Under the pieces are notes generated by a model, which saw only the letters and a list, made by a program, of their open reading frames with translations, did no database searches and was not told where the DNA came from. From the NCBI RefSeq assembly GCF_020055635.1, contig NZ_JAIPUT010000012.1:1-64000 (forward strand): DNA of 64,000 nucleotides. The letters are read 5' to 3'. This DNA comes from Marivita sp. Lineage in GTDB: Bacteria; Pseudomonadota; Alphaproteobacteria; Rhodobacterales; Rhodobacteraceae. A program made the translations under genes and the position numbers. Positions 8,556 through 18,135 of the stretch are shown here, in pieces (the first letter of the stretch is position 1; the number at the start of each line of letters is the position of its first letter).

Positions 8556-9446
8556 ATGCGGCAATCCATGACCGGCTTCGCCTCGGGGCAGGGAGAGGCG
8601 CTTGGCCTGGGCTGGTCCTGGGACCTGCGCAGCGTAAACGCGCGTGGCCTGGATATCCGGGTCCGGGTGCCGGACTGGATCGACGGCCTGGAACAGGCGT
8701 TGCGGACGCGGATCACCAAAACCCTGGCGCGGGGCAGCGTGACGGTATCGCTGCGCCTCGCGTCGAACGGCGCCGACGCGGCGCAGGATCTCAACGAGGC
8801 CCAGCTTGACCGGGTGCTGCGCGCGATGCTCAGGATCGAATCCGAGGCGATGATGCGCGGGCTGTCCCTGACCGCGTCCTCCGCGGCGGATCTGATCGCC
8901 CTGCGCGGTGTCATGGATGTGCCGCAGCAGCAATCCGACCCGGCTGCGGTGCGCGCGACGCTGCTGACCGATTTCGAACCGGTTCTGGCGAGCTTCGTGG
9001 CTTCGCGGCGCAGCGAAGGCGCGGCCCTGGTCGATGTGCTGACCAGCCAGCTGGACCAGATCACCGACCTGGTGACACAGTCTGCCAAGGTGGCCGAGAC
9101 CCGCAAGGACGAACAGGCCGAGCGGATGCGCGCCGCACTGGCGCGGGTGATGGAGACACAGGACAGCGTCGATGAACAGCGTGTTGCGCAGGAACTGGCG
9201 CTGATCGCGGTCAAGGCCGACGTGACCGAGGAGATCGACCGGCTGCGCGCGCATGTCGAAGCCGCGCGCGCGCTCTTGCAGACCGAGGGCGCGGTGGGCC
9301 GCAAGCTCGATTTCCTGATGCAGGAATTCAACCGCGAGGCCAATACCCTGTGTTCAAAGGCGCAATCCGCGCCTCTGACGGCGGTGGGACTCGAGTTGAA
9401 ATCGGTGATCGAACAGATGCGCGAGCAGGTTCAGAATGTGGAGTGA
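8556..9446 (+). CDS. yicC: YicC/YloC family endoribonuclease
   Basis: The 296-residue protein starts with the invariant MRQSMTGFA and ends with the conserved LDFLMQEFNREANTLCSKA block. The central region is helical. Family members are hexameric endoribonucleases that cut and destabilise selected RNAs. The start at 8556 is set by GGAGGG nine bases upstream and by homology of the N-terminus. It is followed after 3 nt by gmk, the usual order in proteobacteria, and then by the gamma carbonic anhydrase, forming a three-gene operon. Confidence 0.93.
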   Translation: MRQSMTGFASGQGEALGLGWSWDLRSVNARGLDIRVRVPDWIDGLEQALRTRITKTLARGSVTVSLRLASNGADAAQDLNEAQLDRVLRAMLRIESEAMMRGLSLTASSAADLIALRGVMDVPQQQSDPAAVRATLLTDFEPVLASFVASRRSEGAALVDVLTSQLDQITDLVTQSAKVAETRKDEQAERMRAALARVMETQDSVDEQRVAQELALIAVKADVTEEIDRLRAHVEAARALLQTEGAVGRKLDFLMQEFNREANTLCSKAQSAPLTAVGLELKSVIEQMREQVQNVE

Positions 9447-9449
9447 GAC

Positions 9450-10091
9450 ATGATCAACCGCCGCGGATTGCTGATCATCCTGTCATCGCCCTCGGGCGCG
9501 GGCAAATCGACCCTGTCGCGGCGCCTGCTGGACTGGGATGACAGTCTGAGCTTTTCGGTCTCGGCCACCACCCGCGCTCCGCGCCCCGGAGAGGTGGACG
9601 GCGAGCATTACCATTTCCTTGGCGAAGACAGCTTCAAGCGGGACGTGAACAACGGCGACATGCTTGAACACGCGCATGTCTTCGGCAATTTCTACGGCAG
9701 CCCCCGCGCCCCGGTGCAGGACGCCATCGACACGGGACATGACGTGCTCTTCGACATCGACTGGCAGGGCGCGCAGCAGATCGTCAATTCGTCGCTGGGG
9801 CCGCACACGCTGTCGATCTTCATCCTGCCGCCGTCGATTGCCGAACTGCGCCGCCGCCTGGAGGAGCGCGGACAGGACAGCGCCGACACGATCGGCAAGC
9901 GGATGCTGAAAAGCTGGGACGAGATCAGCCATTGGGGCAGCTACGATTTCGTGCTGGTCAATGACGATCTGGATGCAACGTTCGACAATCTGAAAACCAT
10001 CGTGACCGCGACGCGGCTGCGCCGCCTGCAGCAACCGGGCCTCATGGATCACGTGCGCAAGCTGCAACAGGAATTCGAGGAACTGACATGA
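9450..10091 (+). CDS. gmk: Guanylate kinase
   Basis: This enzyme phosphorylates GMP (and dGMP) to GDP with ATP in nucleotide recycling. The 213-residue length is standard. The P-loop [10 protein letters not shown] is near residues 11-20. The GMP-binding segment follows as S-x-T-T-R-x-P-R-P-G-E-x-D-G-x-x-Y-x-F, and the lid with its Arg residues is present (R-R-R-L-E-E-R-G). The ATG lies 3 nt behind yicC, and its last codons overlap the start of the carbonic anhydrase-like gene (ATGA), so the three are translationally linked. Confidence 0.96.
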   Translation: MINRRGLLIILSSPSGAGKSTLSRRLLDWDDSLSFSVSATTRAPRPGEVDGEHYHFLGEDSFKRDVNNGDMLEHAHVFGNFYGSPRAPVQDAIDTGHDVLFDIDWQGAQQIVNSSLGPHTLSIFILPPSIAELRRRLEERGQDSADTIGKRMLKSWDEISHWGSYDFVLVNDDLDATFDNLKTIVTATRLRRLQQPGLMDHVRKLQQEFEELT

Positions 10092-10609
10092 CGCTCTACG
10101 CTCTGGACGGCACGGCCCCCGAACTGGCCAAGGATACATGGATCGCCCCGGATGCCAATCTCATCGGCCGGGTGGTGATCGAAGACGCCGCCAGCGTCTG
10201 GTTCTGTTCGACCCTGCGCGGAGACAACGAGACGGTCACCGTCGGCGCGGGCAGCAATATCCAGGAAAACTGCGTGCTGCACACCGACATGGGCTATCCG
10301 CTGACCATCGGGCAGGGCTGCACCATCGGTCACAAGGTGATGCTGCATGGCTGCACGATCGGCGACAATTCCCTGATCGGCATGGGGGCCACGGTGCTGA
10401 ACGGCGCGAAGATCGGTCGCAACTGCCTGATCGGGGCAGGGGCATTGATCACCGAAGGCAAGGAGATCCCGGATGGATCGCTTGTCATGGGGGTCCCGGG
10501 CAAGGTGGTGCGGAGCTTGGACGACGCGGCTATCGACGGGCTGCGCAAGAGCGCGCTTGGCTACCAGGCCAACATGCGCCGATTTCGGGATGGCATGACG
10601 GCGCTGTAA
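10088..10609 (+). CDS. Gamma carbonic anhydrase family protein
   Basis: The 173-residue protein is a left-handed beta helix made of hexapeptide repeats (for example I-G-R-V-V-I, T-I-G-Q-G-C, I-G-D-N-S-L). Three His residues in VLHTD and IGHKVMLHG occupy the zinc-binding positions of the gamma-class enzymes. Relatives include YrdA, PaaY and CaiE, for which carbonic anhydrase or thioesterase-like activity has been reported, so activity is not certain. The ATG overlaps the gmk stop codon. Confidence 0.88.
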   Translation: MTLYALDGTAPELAKDTWIAPDANLIGRVVIEDAASVWFCSTLRGDNETVTVGAGSNIQENCVLHTDMGYPLTIGQGCTIGHKVMLHGCTIGDNSLIGMGATVLNGAKIGRNCLIGAGALITEGKEIPDGSLVMGVPGKVVRSLDDAAIDGLRKSALGYQANMRRFRDGMTAL

Positions 10610-10700
10610 TCAAACGGCGCCGCGCAACTGAATTTGATCCGATGCTTGATTTCGGGCGCGGTCACATCAGTCTTGAACAGAGTTTGAAAGAGGTAGCGCG

Positions 10701-12002
10701 ATGAAAGCGATCTGGATCGGCCTGTGTTTGATGGTGGCGGCGACATGTGCCAGCGCGCATGAGGTGCGCCCGGCCATCGGCGATCTCGAAGTGGTGGACG
10801 GGCAGGTCGAACTGACGGTCACGCTGAACGGCGAGGCTCTTGCCGCCGAGGTCAGTCTCGATGGCATCGACGACACCAACGCGCTTGCCGACTCGGACGA
10901 ACTTGACCGCCTGCGCGCGCTGGAACCGGAGGCGCTCCGATCCGAACTCGAACCGCGCATGTCGGGCTTTGTCGACAGCCTGGATGTGACGGCGGGCGGT
11001 GACAGTGTGGACCTGACGGTCACCGGGATCGACGTCGCCGAACTGGGCAACACCGACCTGCCGCGCGACACGGTGCTGACCCTGAACGGCCCGCTGCCCG
11101 CAGGCGCCGAAACGATCAGCCTGACCTGGCCCGCGGCCTATGGCGCGCTGGTTCTGCGGCAGCAGGGGGTAGACGACCCGTATACCGGCTATCTCGAAGG
11201 CGGCCAGAGCAGCGACGCCATCCAGCTTGGCGGCGGCGACGAAGCCGGTGGCTGGGCGACCCTGGCCACCTATATCCCGGTGGGCTTCGACCACATTCTG
11301 CCCAAAGGGCTGGACCATATCCTCTTCGTGCTCGGGCTGTTCTTCCTGTCCACCCGCTTTGCCCCGCTGCTGTGGCAGGTGACGTCCTTCACGCTGGCTC
11401 ATACCGTAACACTGGCGATGGCGGTTCTCGGCATCGTGACGGTGCCGGCAAGCATCGTCGAGCCGCTGATTGCCGCCTCCATCGTCTATGTCGCGGTGGA
11501 AAACATCGTGTCGGACAAGCTGCACCGATGGCGGCCCGTCGTGATCTTCGGCTTCGGCCTGTTGCACGGGCTGGGCTTTGCCTCGGTGCTCGGCGAATTC
11601 GGCCTGCCGGAGGGGCAGGTGATCCCGGCGTTGATCGGGTTCAACATCGGCGTCGAGTTCGGACAGCTTACCGTCATTGCGATCGCGTTCATCCTTGTGT
11701 GGTACGCCATCCGCGTCGATCGGGGCGAGGCGAATGTCGCCCCGGCCCAAGGCCTCTACGGCGTGCTTGCCGTGGTCTTCGTCGCCTTGGGCTTTGCCCT
11801 GAACACGGCCACATTCCAGGAGGTCATGGGCGCGTCGGCGATGGTGTTCTTCTGGCCGTTGGCCGCGCTGTCGGTGCTTTGCGCGGTATCGGCCACGCTG
11901 GTCGATCACCTGGACGCCTACCGCCGGATCGTGGCGGTTCCGGCTTCGGCGGCGATTGCCCTGGTGGGTGCCTATTGGTTCGTGGAACGGGTATTCCTGT
12001 AG
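10701..12002 (+). CDS. HupE/UreJ family membrane protein
   Basis: The 433-residue precursor has a signal peptide (cleavage after A-S-A, before H-E-V-R-P-A). A periplasmic beta-rich domain of about 180 residues follows, then a C-terminal block of seven or so membrane segments with the family hallmarks HILPKGLDHILFVLGLFFLS, HTVTLAMAVLG and FGLLHGLGFASVL. HupE/UreJ relatives are proposed nickel or cobalt permeases next to hydrogenase or urease genes; none are present here, so metal transport is only a family-based guess. GAAAGAGGT precedes the ATG. The gene is followed by the four-palindrome array. Confidence 0.85.
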   Translation: MKAIWIGLCLMVAATCASAHEVRPAIGDLEVVDGQVELTVTLNGEALAAEVSLDGIDDTNALADSDELDRLRALEPEALRSELEPRMSGFVDSLDVTAGGDSVDLTVTGIDVAELGNTDLPRDTVLTLNGPLPAGAETISLTWPAAYGALVLRQQGVDDPYTGYLEGGQSSDAIQLGGGDEAGGWATLATYIPVGFDHILPKGLDHILFVLGLFFLSTRFAPLLWQVTSFTLAHTVTLAMAVLGIVTVPASIVEPLIAASIVYVAVENIVSDKLHRWRPVVIFGFGLLHGLGFASVLGEFGLPEGQVIPALIGFNIGVEFGQLTVIAIAFILVWYAIRVDRGEANVAPAQGLYGVLAVVFVALGFALNTATFQEVMGASAMVFFWPLAALSVLCAVSATLVDHLDAYRRIVAVPASAAIALVGAYWFVERVFL

Positions 12003-12008
12003 CGTCGG

Positions 12009-12102
12009 CAAGCCCGTTCGAACGGGCTTGGTCCCGCGATTTTCGAAAATCGCGCAAAATCGCTTTGAAAGCGATTTGAACAAGGTGCTTCGAAGCACCT
12101 TG
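12009..12102. repeat. Array of four adjacent perfect palindromes with TTCGAA-type centres
   Basis: Four back-to-back inverted repeats occupy 94 bp. The first is 12009-12030 (11-bp arms, CAAGCCCGTTC). The second is 12035-12054 (10-bp arms, CGCGATTTTC). The third is 12057-12077 (10-bp arms, AAATCGCTTT, 1-nt centre). The fourth is 12081-12102 (11-bp arms, CAAGGTGCTTC). Three are centred on TTCGAA and the third on TTTGAAA. It lies between the hupE-like stop and the rpsB leader. It could act as a composite terminator, an RNA-stabilising element or a mobile palindromic unit; no CDS lies in it. Confidence 0.9.
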
Positions 12103-12122
12103 GCGCTTTCGCGTTCAAGGGC

Positions 12123-12151
12123 TTGCACAGGCGTCGATGCGCCGTTATACG
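12123..12151 (+). promoter_or_regulatory. Candidate rpsB-tsf promoter
   Basis: TTGCAC and TATACG are separated by 17 bp, with the start of transcription expected near 12158, leaving a leader of roughly 110 nt before rpsB. The leader could contain the S2 autoregulatory site known in other bacteria, but I cannot identify its structure. The promoter call rests only on hexamer resemblance. Confidence 0.35.
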
Positions 12152-12269
12152 CGCGCCACTGACACCACAGGTGGGGTCGGGCCTTTGGGGGAGACATCCC
12201 TGAACGTCCACCGGTTGGCCAGATGGCTGATACCCCCGCCCTAGGATTGAAACCGGAAAGGAAACGACA

Positions 12270-13115
12270 ATGGCTCTTCCAGAGTTCACATTGCGCCAGC
12301 TGCTTGAAGCCGGCGTGCACTTCGGCCACCAGACGCAGCGTTGGAACCCCCGCATGGGCGAGTTCATCTATGGCGCGCGCAACGGCATCCACATCATGGA
12401 CCTCACGCAGACCGTTCCGATGCTCGACGCGGCATTGAACGTGATCCGCGAGACCGTCGCCAAGAACGGCCGCATCCTGTTCGTCGGCACCAAGCGCCAG
12501 GCCCAGCAGCCGATCGCCGACGCCGCCGACAAATGCGCACAGTATTACATGAACCACCGCTGGCTCGGCGGCACGCTGACCAACTGGCAGACCGTGTCCA
12601 AGTCGATCCAGCGCCTCAAGAACATCGATGAGCAGATGGAATCCGGCGCCGAGGGCCTGACCAAGAAAGAACGTCTTGGCATGGAGCGCGAGCAGGGCAA
12701 ACTGCAGGCTTCGCTGGGCGGTATCCGCGAAATGGGCGGCGTGCCGGATCTGCTGTTCGTCATCGACGTCAAGAAAGAAGCGCTGGCCGTGGCCGAAGCC
12801 AACAAGCTGGGCATTCCGGTCGTGGCCGTGGTCGACACCAACTGTTCGCCCGACGGTGTCGATTACATCATCCCCGGCAACGATGACGCGGCCCGCGCCA
12901 TCAGCCTCTATTGCGACCTGGTCTCGCGTGCCGCACTTGACGGCATGACCGCCCAGATGGGTGCGGCCGGTGTCGACCTTGGGGCGCTCGAAGACGCGCC
13001 TGTCGAAGAGGCGGTGTCTTCGGACATGCCGATCGGCGGAGCGTCGGACAAGGCGGTCGAAGAGGTCAACATGGCAAAAGACGCGCCGTACGAGCTCGAG
13101 AACAAGGAAGGCTGA
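12270..13115 (+). CDS. rpsB: 30S ribosomal protein S2
   Basis: The 281-residue protein matches S2 throughout: [20 protein letters not shown], the WNPRM segment, [28 protein letters not shown] and a [17 protein letters not shown] region. It binds the small subunit near the 16S head and helps anchor S1. A C-terminal extension of about 35 acidic residues beyond the E. coli length is common in alphaproteobacteria. AAAGGAAACGACA precedes the ATG. It is followed by tsf as in most bacteria and probably co-transcribed with it. Confidence 0.98.
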   Translation: MALPEFTLRQLLEAGVHFGHQTQRWNPRMGEFIYGARNGIHIMDLTQTVPMLDAALNVIRETVAKNGRILFVGTKRQAQQPIADAADKCAQYYMNHRWLGGTLTNWQTVSKSIQRLKNIDEQMESGAEGLTKKERLGMEREQGKLQASLGGIREMGGVPDLLFVIDVKKEALAVAEANKLGIPVVAVVDTNCSPDGVDYIIPGNDDAARAISLYCDLVSRAALDGMTAQMGAAGVDLGALEDAPVEEAVSSDMPIGGASDKAVEEVNMAKDAPYELENKEG

Positions 13116-13187
13116 GCCTTCATTTTAATGTGATGCGGGGCGGGCATATCTGCCTCGCAAACCGACACAGATTTGAGGAGAGCCAAG

Positions 13188-14063
13188 ATGGCGATCACAG
13201 CAGCACTTGTGAAAGAACTGCGCGAAATGACCGGCGCGGGCATGATGGATGCCAAGAAGGCGCTGGTGGAAACCGATGGCAACATGGACGCCGCGGTTGA
13301 CTGGCTGCGCACCAAGGGTCTGGCCAAGGCCGCCAAGAAATCCGACCGCACGGCGGCCGAAGGGCTTGTGGCCGTCAAGGTCGAAGGTGGCAAGGGCGTT
13401 GCCGTCGAGGTGAACTCGGAGACCGACTTCGTCGGCAAGAACGCGGACTTCCAGGGCATGGTGGATGCCATTGCAGGCGCCGCCCTCACCGCTGACAGCC
13501 TCGAGGATCTGAAATCCAAGGACATCGGCGGCAAGACCGTCGAAGCCACCATCACCGACAAGATCGCCACCATCGGCGAGAACATGTCGCTGCGTCGCAT
13601 GGCGACCGTCGAGGGCACGCAGGTCGTATCCTACGTCCACAATGCCGCGACCGACGGCATGGGCAAGATCGGTGTCCTGGTTGCACTGTCCGGCGAAAAC
13701 GAAACCTTCGGCAAACAGGTCGCAATGCATATTGCGGCGGTGAACCCGGCATCGCTTTCTTCGGCCGACCTCGACCCGGCGGTGATCGAAAAGGAGCGTC
13801 AGGTCCAGATCGACATCGCACGCGAGTCGGGCAAGCCCGAGCAGGTGATCGAAAAGATGATCGAAGGCCGGATGAAGAAGTTCCTCAGCGAAGTTACCCT
13901 GCTGGGCCAGTCCTTCGTGATCAATCCGGACCTGACCGTCGAAGCCGCGGCCAAGGAAGCCGGTGTCGAGATCACGAGCTATGTGCGGCTTGAAGTCGGC
14001 GAAGGCATCGAGAAGATCGAGGAAGACTTCGCCGCCGAAGTCGCCAAGGCCGCTCAGGGCTGA
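13188..14063 (+). CDS. tsf: Elongation factor Ts
   Basis: EF-Ts exchanges GDP for GTP on EF-Tu. The 291-residue protein starts [20 protein letters not shown], with the UBA-like N-domain, then the T-D-F-V-G-K-N core motif that contacts EF-Tu, and the subdomain C helices ([16 protein letters not shown]). The start at 13188 follows GAGGAG at a good distance; an upstream TTG frame extension at 13173 overlaps that site and is rejected. It is followed by a strong terminator. Confidence 0.98.
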   Translation: MAITAALVKELREMTGAGMMDAKKALVETDGNMDAAVDWLRTKGLAKAAKKSDRTAAEGLVAVKVEGGKGVAVEVNSETDFVGKNADFQGMVDAIAGAALTADSLEDLKSKDIGGKTVEATITDKIATIGENMSLRRMATVEGTQVVSYVHNAATDGMGKIGVLVALSGENETFGKQVAMHIAAVNPASLSSADLDPAVIEKERQVQIDIARESGKPEQVIEKMIEGRMKKFLSEVTLLGQSFVINPDLTVEAAAKEAGVEITSYVRLEVGEGIEKIEEDFAAEVAKAAQG

Positions 14064-14076
14064 GTATCCGACGAAA

Positions 14077-14110
14077 AAACGGCGCCGCCTAATGGGTGGC
14101 GCCGTTTCCT
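14077..14110 (+). terminator. rpsB-tsf terminator
   Basis: The stem AAACGGCGCC with GGCGCCGTTT is 10 bp and extends three more pairs with one G-U, leaving a loop of 5 nt. It begins 13 nt after the tsf stop. The A-run on the left arm also allows function in the reverse direction. Confidence 0.8.
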
Positions 14111-14427
14111 TGGGAGACACTCAAGACCACCGTGTTGGGGGCGGCGTCTCGCGGCGCAGCGGCCCCGGGAAAGGCCCTGCCACCATCGCGTCCCATATTC
14201 GAGCGGAACCCGCAGAGCCCTGGTAATATCGGGGATGCGGGTCCCTTGTTCCTAGGCCGTAATTGCCACCACTCACGGAACATGTACAGCTTGCCACTTT
14301 ACGCGAAGTCAAGGAAGTCAGGATTTCCTGACCTCACAGTTTTTTCACGCAGTTTGGCTGGCTTATCGACAGTTCGTAAGTTTTCAGCGCACTGTTTCCA
14401 CATCGAAAACAGTGTCGTGGTCAAATA
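14111..14427. other. Intergenic region between tsf and the LuxR-type gene
   Basis: No convincing coding frame or structured RNA was seen in these 317 bases. It holds one short perfect palindrome at 14317-14332 (GTCAGGA-TT-TCCTGAC), followed on the plus strand some 10 bases later by a run of six T. This could serve as a weak terminator or a dyad binding site. Confidence 0.5.
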
Positions 14428-15189
14428 TCAGGCGTCAGTGACGAACATCTGATTCTGCAGTGCAGCTTTGAGAACCGCCTGCGCCGTCGTGTCCACATTG
14501 AGCGCTTCGCGCGCAAGGCGCAAATGCTTTTCCACCGTCGCCGAGGTCAGGCCCATGATGGTGGCGATATCCTGTGTCGTCTTGCCTCCGCCAACCCATT
14601 CCAGGGCCTCGCGCTGGCGTCTTGTCAGCGCCTGGTTGGGCGGCGTATGGGGCAGGGTGAGAATCTTGAGATGCACGATGTTGTTCATCAACTGGATCAA
14701 CTCACCCGATTGCGCCCACGTGGCATCGACCTCGGCCTGTGACACTCCGGGCCCGGCAATCAGCGCAATGGCGCCCTTGGCGCGGTCCGACAGGCTGCGG
14801 AAGCTGATGGAAAAGCCCGCAGTGATCCCGTGCTGTGCGTTGAACTCGAGAATGCGTCGTTCGGCCGTGGTGACCGTTCCGCTCTGCAACATGCGCTCGA
14901 GCACGGTCCAGCTTGCCGCGCCGTCGTTTTTCAGCGCCCAACGCACCATGGGCGCCGACCGATACAGACCGTTCTGGACGAAGGTCTCGACGTAGTCGCT
15001 GCCGATATTCGACAGGACGATGAAATCGTTCGGATCGCCAAGCGAGGTCGCGGTGCGAAACCGGGTGAAGCCATACAGCAACCGATCAAAGCCGAAACGC
15101 GCCATGCGCCGACAATGCAGGTCCCAGAGTTCCTCGATGCTGCTGGAGTGGGTCAGGTCAAGAAGATCAGAATTCTGTTCAGGTGTCAT
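14428..15189 (-). CDS. LuxR family regulator with autoinducer-binding domain (orphan)
   Basis: The 253-residue protein has an N-terminal autoinducer-binding-like domain (about residues 15-165) and a C-terminal LuxR helix-turn-helix. The HTH opens with L-T-R-R-Q-R-E-A-L-E-W and continues G-K-T-T-Q-D-I-A, then S-A-T-V-E-K-H-L. This is the architecture of acyl-homoserine-lactone receptors such as TraR or VjbR. No luxI-type synthase is in the window, so it is a solo receptor or responds to a signal made elsewhere. It is transcribed away from the exopolysaccharide locus across a 516-bp gap, making it a candidate regulator of that locus. Confidence 0.85.
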   Translation of the reverse strand: MTPEQNSDLLDLTHSSSIEELWDLHCRRMARFGFDRLLYGFTRFRTATSLGDPNDFIVLSNIGSDYVETFVQNGLYRSAPMVRWALKNDGAASWTVLERMLQSGTVTTAERRILEFNAQHGITAGFSISFRSLSDRAKGAIALIAGPGVSQAEVDATWAQSGELIQLMNNIVHLKILTLPHTPPNQALTRRQREALEWVGGGKTTQDIATIMGLTSATVEKHLRLAREALNVDTTAQAVLKAALQNQMFVTDA

Positions 15190-15705
15190 AACTTGGCATG
15201 TTTAAATTCATTGCGGCGTGTGTAATGTGCGGCAGGTCGGAATGTCCAGTTTTACTTGCCGAACTTTATTACATAATACTGATTATACGTTTTTTTTGTT
15301 CACGGGTGGATTCACAAACGAAGTGCAATTTCCTCATAAAACCGTGGCGTTGCAAGGAGGTTCAACACTGGGACGCCGTTCCCTTCTCCTGATCTTGGCG
15401 CCGAAAGCGTTGGCTTGTCCCGCCGTTGGAGAACAACCCCAAGGCCTGCTGATGGCCAAAAGTTGATAATCGCCATCTGTAAAATGGCTAACCTTTCATT
15501 ATTTCCGATAGTTACGGCGCATACTTCACATTGCAGACAAAGCAGCTACCAACGCCTGCATGGGCGTCCTTCCACGGCGGGCACGGTCTCGCGGTTTTGT
15601 GCGAAATTTCTCCGAAGCATCATGAACAATTCCGTCGCCGGCTGCGTTGACCAGCAAAACGAGCGGGTCGAAGATTGATCGGGCCGACAGCTTGCGGGGT
15701 TCAGA
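15190..15705. other. Long, AT-richer intergenic region upstream of the polysaccharide locus
   Basis: These 516 bases separate the divergent LuxR-type gene and the first glycosyltransferase. The region is visibly richer in A/T than its surroundings (for example around 15260-15300 and 15480-15530) and contains no convincing gene. It is long enough to hold promoters and regulator sites for both directions. I could not identify a clear lux-box dyad. Confidence 0.5.
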
Positions 15706-17022
15706 ATGAAGTCTACAGTCTCGGCGATTGTCCCGACCTTCAACCGTGCCGCGTTTCTGGATGAATGCCTTGCCGCCCTGACCGCGCAATCGCAGCCCTT
15801 GGAGGAGATCCTCATCTGGGACGACGGGTCCACGGATCATACGGCAGACATCGCCCGGCGGTGGAATGCGGTTTTCGAGCCCGACGACACACCGACTGGT
15901 CGCGTGGTCGATCTTGCCGGAAAGCGCCCCTTGGTGCGATATGTACGGGCCGAAAACGGCGGCAAGTCGCGGTCACTGAACCGGGCGCTGCAGCGGGCCT
16001 CGGGTGCCTATATATGGGTGTGCGATGACGATGACCTTGCCCTGCCCCATGCCGCGCAGACGCTTGCGGAACGGCTTGATGCCGATCCCGGACTGGTGGC
16101 TGCGGCTGGCCATTACCGACGCTTCTCCAACGACCCCGACACCGGCACCCGGATCGAAGACGGGCCCGGCTATTGGCCGGACCTGTCGACGGGATCGGTC
16201 TTGCGGCATCTGCTCGAGGACATGTTCGTGTTCCAGAACGCAACCCTTGTCCGGCGTGCCGCCTTCGACCGTGTCGGGCCGTTTCGAGAGGATCTGCCCC
16301 GTTCGGTCGACTACGAGATGGCGCTGCGGCTGGCCGCGCTGGGTCCGATCGCGATCGTGGATCAGCCGATCTTCCTGCAACGCCAGCATGACGGAGATCG
16401 GGGTCCGGCCGCCAAGCGGCACAGTGCCGAAAAGTCCGTCGAGGTCTGGCAGCAGAACGACCGCGCCATCTTCGACATGGTCTATGACACCATCCCGCTC
16501 GCGACCTATCAGCAGATGTTCGCAAGCCCCGATGCAAAGCTTGTGCTCCGCGCCGCCCATATCCAGCGGGCCTGCGTGTATGCGCGCCACGACGATTGGG
16601 ACACCGCCTTTGCAGATCTGCACCAGGCCGCGCAGGTGAAACCCAAAACCAGGCTGACAGAGGTCGAGCGCGACATCTGTCGTCGCTTCATGTCCGGAAA
16701 GTTCTCGATCCAGGCGCCGATCCCGGTCACGCTTCAACGGCACGTGCGGTCCTTTGCCTCCACATCACCGGTGGCATCGGAAATCGGTCGTGCCATCGCG
16801 CGCGGTGCGATCTGGCGCATCCGCGACGGGCTACAGCGGCACAGCCTTCGGCACGCGGTGGGCGCAGCCGGCTTCACCTCGGCTGTCTGGCAGGCGACGC
16901 GACGGACGGCACAAGCGCGCCCCGCGCAGCTTGAGGAAAATGACACGCTGGATTTCGGTGGGCCATGGGCCGAAAAGTCGCATCGCGGGCCCCATCTGGC
17001 GGCGGTTGCGGAGGTGACGTGA
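15706..17022 (+). CDS. Glycosyltransferase family 2
   Basis: The 438-residue protein opens with a GT-A fold: V-S-A-I-V-P-T-F-N-R-A near the N-terminus, I-W-D-D-G-S-T-D-H-T for nucleotide-sugar binding, and W-V-C-D-D-D-D as the metal-binding DxD. About 150 C-terminal residues lack a recognised domain. It transfers a sugar from an activated donor during polysaccharide repeat-unit assembly; donor and acceptor are unknown. Its stop overlaps the GTG start of the next glycosyltransferase, so they are translationally coupled. It is the first gene of the exopolysaccharide locus. Confidence 0.9.
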   Translation: MKSTVSAIVPTFNRAAFLDECLAALTAQSQPLEEILIWDDGSTDHTADIARRWNAVFEPDDTPTGRVVDLAGKRPLVRYVRAENGGKSRSLNRALQRASGAYIWVCDDDDLALPHAAQTLAERLDADPGLVAAAGHYRRFSNDPDTGTRIEDGPGYWPDLSTGSVLRHLLEDMFVFQNATLVRRAAFDRVGPFREDLPRSVDYEMALRLAALGPIAIVDQPIFLQRQHDGDRGPAAKRHSAEKSVEVWQQNDRAIFDMVYDTIPLATYQQMFASPDAKLVLRAAHIQRACVYARHDDWDTAFADLHQAAQVKPKTRLTEVERDICRRFMSGKFSIQAPIPVTLQRHVRSFASTSPVASEIGRAIARGAIWRIRDGLQRHSLRHAVGAAGFTSAVWQATRRTAQARPAQLEENDTLDFGGPWAEKSHRGPHLAAVAEVT

Positions 17023-18095
17023 CCCAGCGTTGCCTGGCCTATACGATCACGGATCCATCCCGCCCCGGTGGTGTCGAGGCCGTGTTCCAGGGCGTCATGG
17101 CCGCGTGCCGGGACAGCGGCCTTCCGGTCACGGAACTGCGCGCCGATGATTGTCCGCTTTACCTTCGACCGGGTACGCGCCGCCGCTTGCACCTGCCCTC
17201 GGCGCTGCGGCTGTTCGCGCTGCTGGCCCGGCATCGCCCGACGGTCGTCAACGTGCATTTCATCACAGCCGAGACCTGGTATTTCGCGCTGTTCAAACGG
17301 CTGTTCGGCTATCGGCTGATCCTGTCCTTTCACGGCAGCGACCTGTTGTTGCCGGATCCGCAAACCGCAGAGCTTTTGCCCGCCATCCTGGCCCGGGCCG
17401 ACGCCTGCACCGTAGTCTCGCGCCATATGCTGGGCGCGCTGGAGGCGGTTTCCGGCGTCGACATGAAGAATGTGCATCTGGTCTTCAACGGCATCGACCC
17501 GGATTTCTGGCACCCGTCGCCCGAACCGAAAAAGCCCGGAAAGACAATGCTGTGTGCCGGTCGGCTGGAGCCGGTGAAAGGGTTCGACCTTTTGATCGAG
17601 AGCTTTGCGCGGATCAGCCGGGCGTTGCCCGATCTGCGCCTGGTGATAGTCGGAGACGGGTCGCAGCGCGCCGAGCTTGAGCAACAGGCGAGCGCTGCCG
17701 GACTGCAGGACCGCATCACCTTCACCGGGTTTCTGGATCGCGACGGGCTGCGCGCGGAATATCACAAGGCCGACCTTTTCGTGATGCCATCGCGCAGCGA
17801 AGGCTTTCCCATCGCCTTGCTGGAAGCGATGGCAACCGGCCTGCCTTTCGTCGCCGCGGATGTCGGCGGGGTCACTGAGATCGCGACAGAAGCGACCGGC
17901 GTTTGCATTCCGCCCGAAAACGTGTCGGCCCTGTCCGATGCCCTGCTCCGGGTCTTTCGCGATTTCGACCTGCAAACAGCCGGTCACAGCGCCCGCGAGA
18001 GAGCCTCGGAATTTTCGGTCGCAAAGGCGGAACGGCGCTATGTCGCGCTGATTTCCGGAACCGGACGACTTTCCTCGGAACCGCTCAATGCCTGA
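17019..18095 (+). CDS. Glycosyltransferase family 4
   Basis: The 358-residue cytosolic enzyme has the GT-B fold. The N-terminal domain contains a G-G-V-E loop (SRPGGVEAV). The C-terminal donor-binding domain has the glycosyl-transfer signature C-A-G-R-L-E-P-V-K-G and the E-x7-E motif in PSRSEGFPIALLEAMATG. It is a retaining transferase for polysaccharide repeat-unit assembly. The GTG start at 17019 is chosen because GGAGGTGAC stands just before it and it overlaps the previous TGA; the frame stays open upstream but that part is the neighbour's shadow. Confidence 0.92.
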   Translation: MTQRCLAYTITDPSRPGGVEAVFQGVMAACRDSGLPVTELRADDCPLYLRPGTRRRLHLPSALRLFALLARHRPTVVNVHFITAETWYFALFKRLFGYRLILSFHGSDLLLPDPQTAELLPAILARADACTVVSRHMLGALEAVSGVDMKNVHLVFNGIDPDFWHPSPEPKKPGKTMLCAGRLEPVKGFDLLIESFARISRALPDLRLVIVGDGSQRAELEQQASAAGLQDRITFTGFLDRDGLRAEYHKADLFVMPSRSEGFPIALLEAMATGLPFVAADVGGVTEIATEATGVCIPPENVSALSDALLRVFRDFDLQTAGHSARERASEFSVAKAERRYVALISGTGRLSSEPLNA

Positions 18096-18135
18096 CGGGT
18101 TGATCCGGCGTTGAAGGTTCCAAAGGAGAGTCGGA

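Noticed and set aside
10662-12557. Long open frame (631 codons) on the minus strand across the hupE-like and rpsB region
   Set aside because: It is antisense to two confident genes, spans the palindrome array, and has a His/Gln/Arg-rich composition typical of GC-rich shadow frames.
15190-15705. Possible lux-box dyad in the LuxR-exo intergenic region
   Set aside because: No 18-20 bp dyad close to the known lux-box pattern was found; only short chance inverted repeats.
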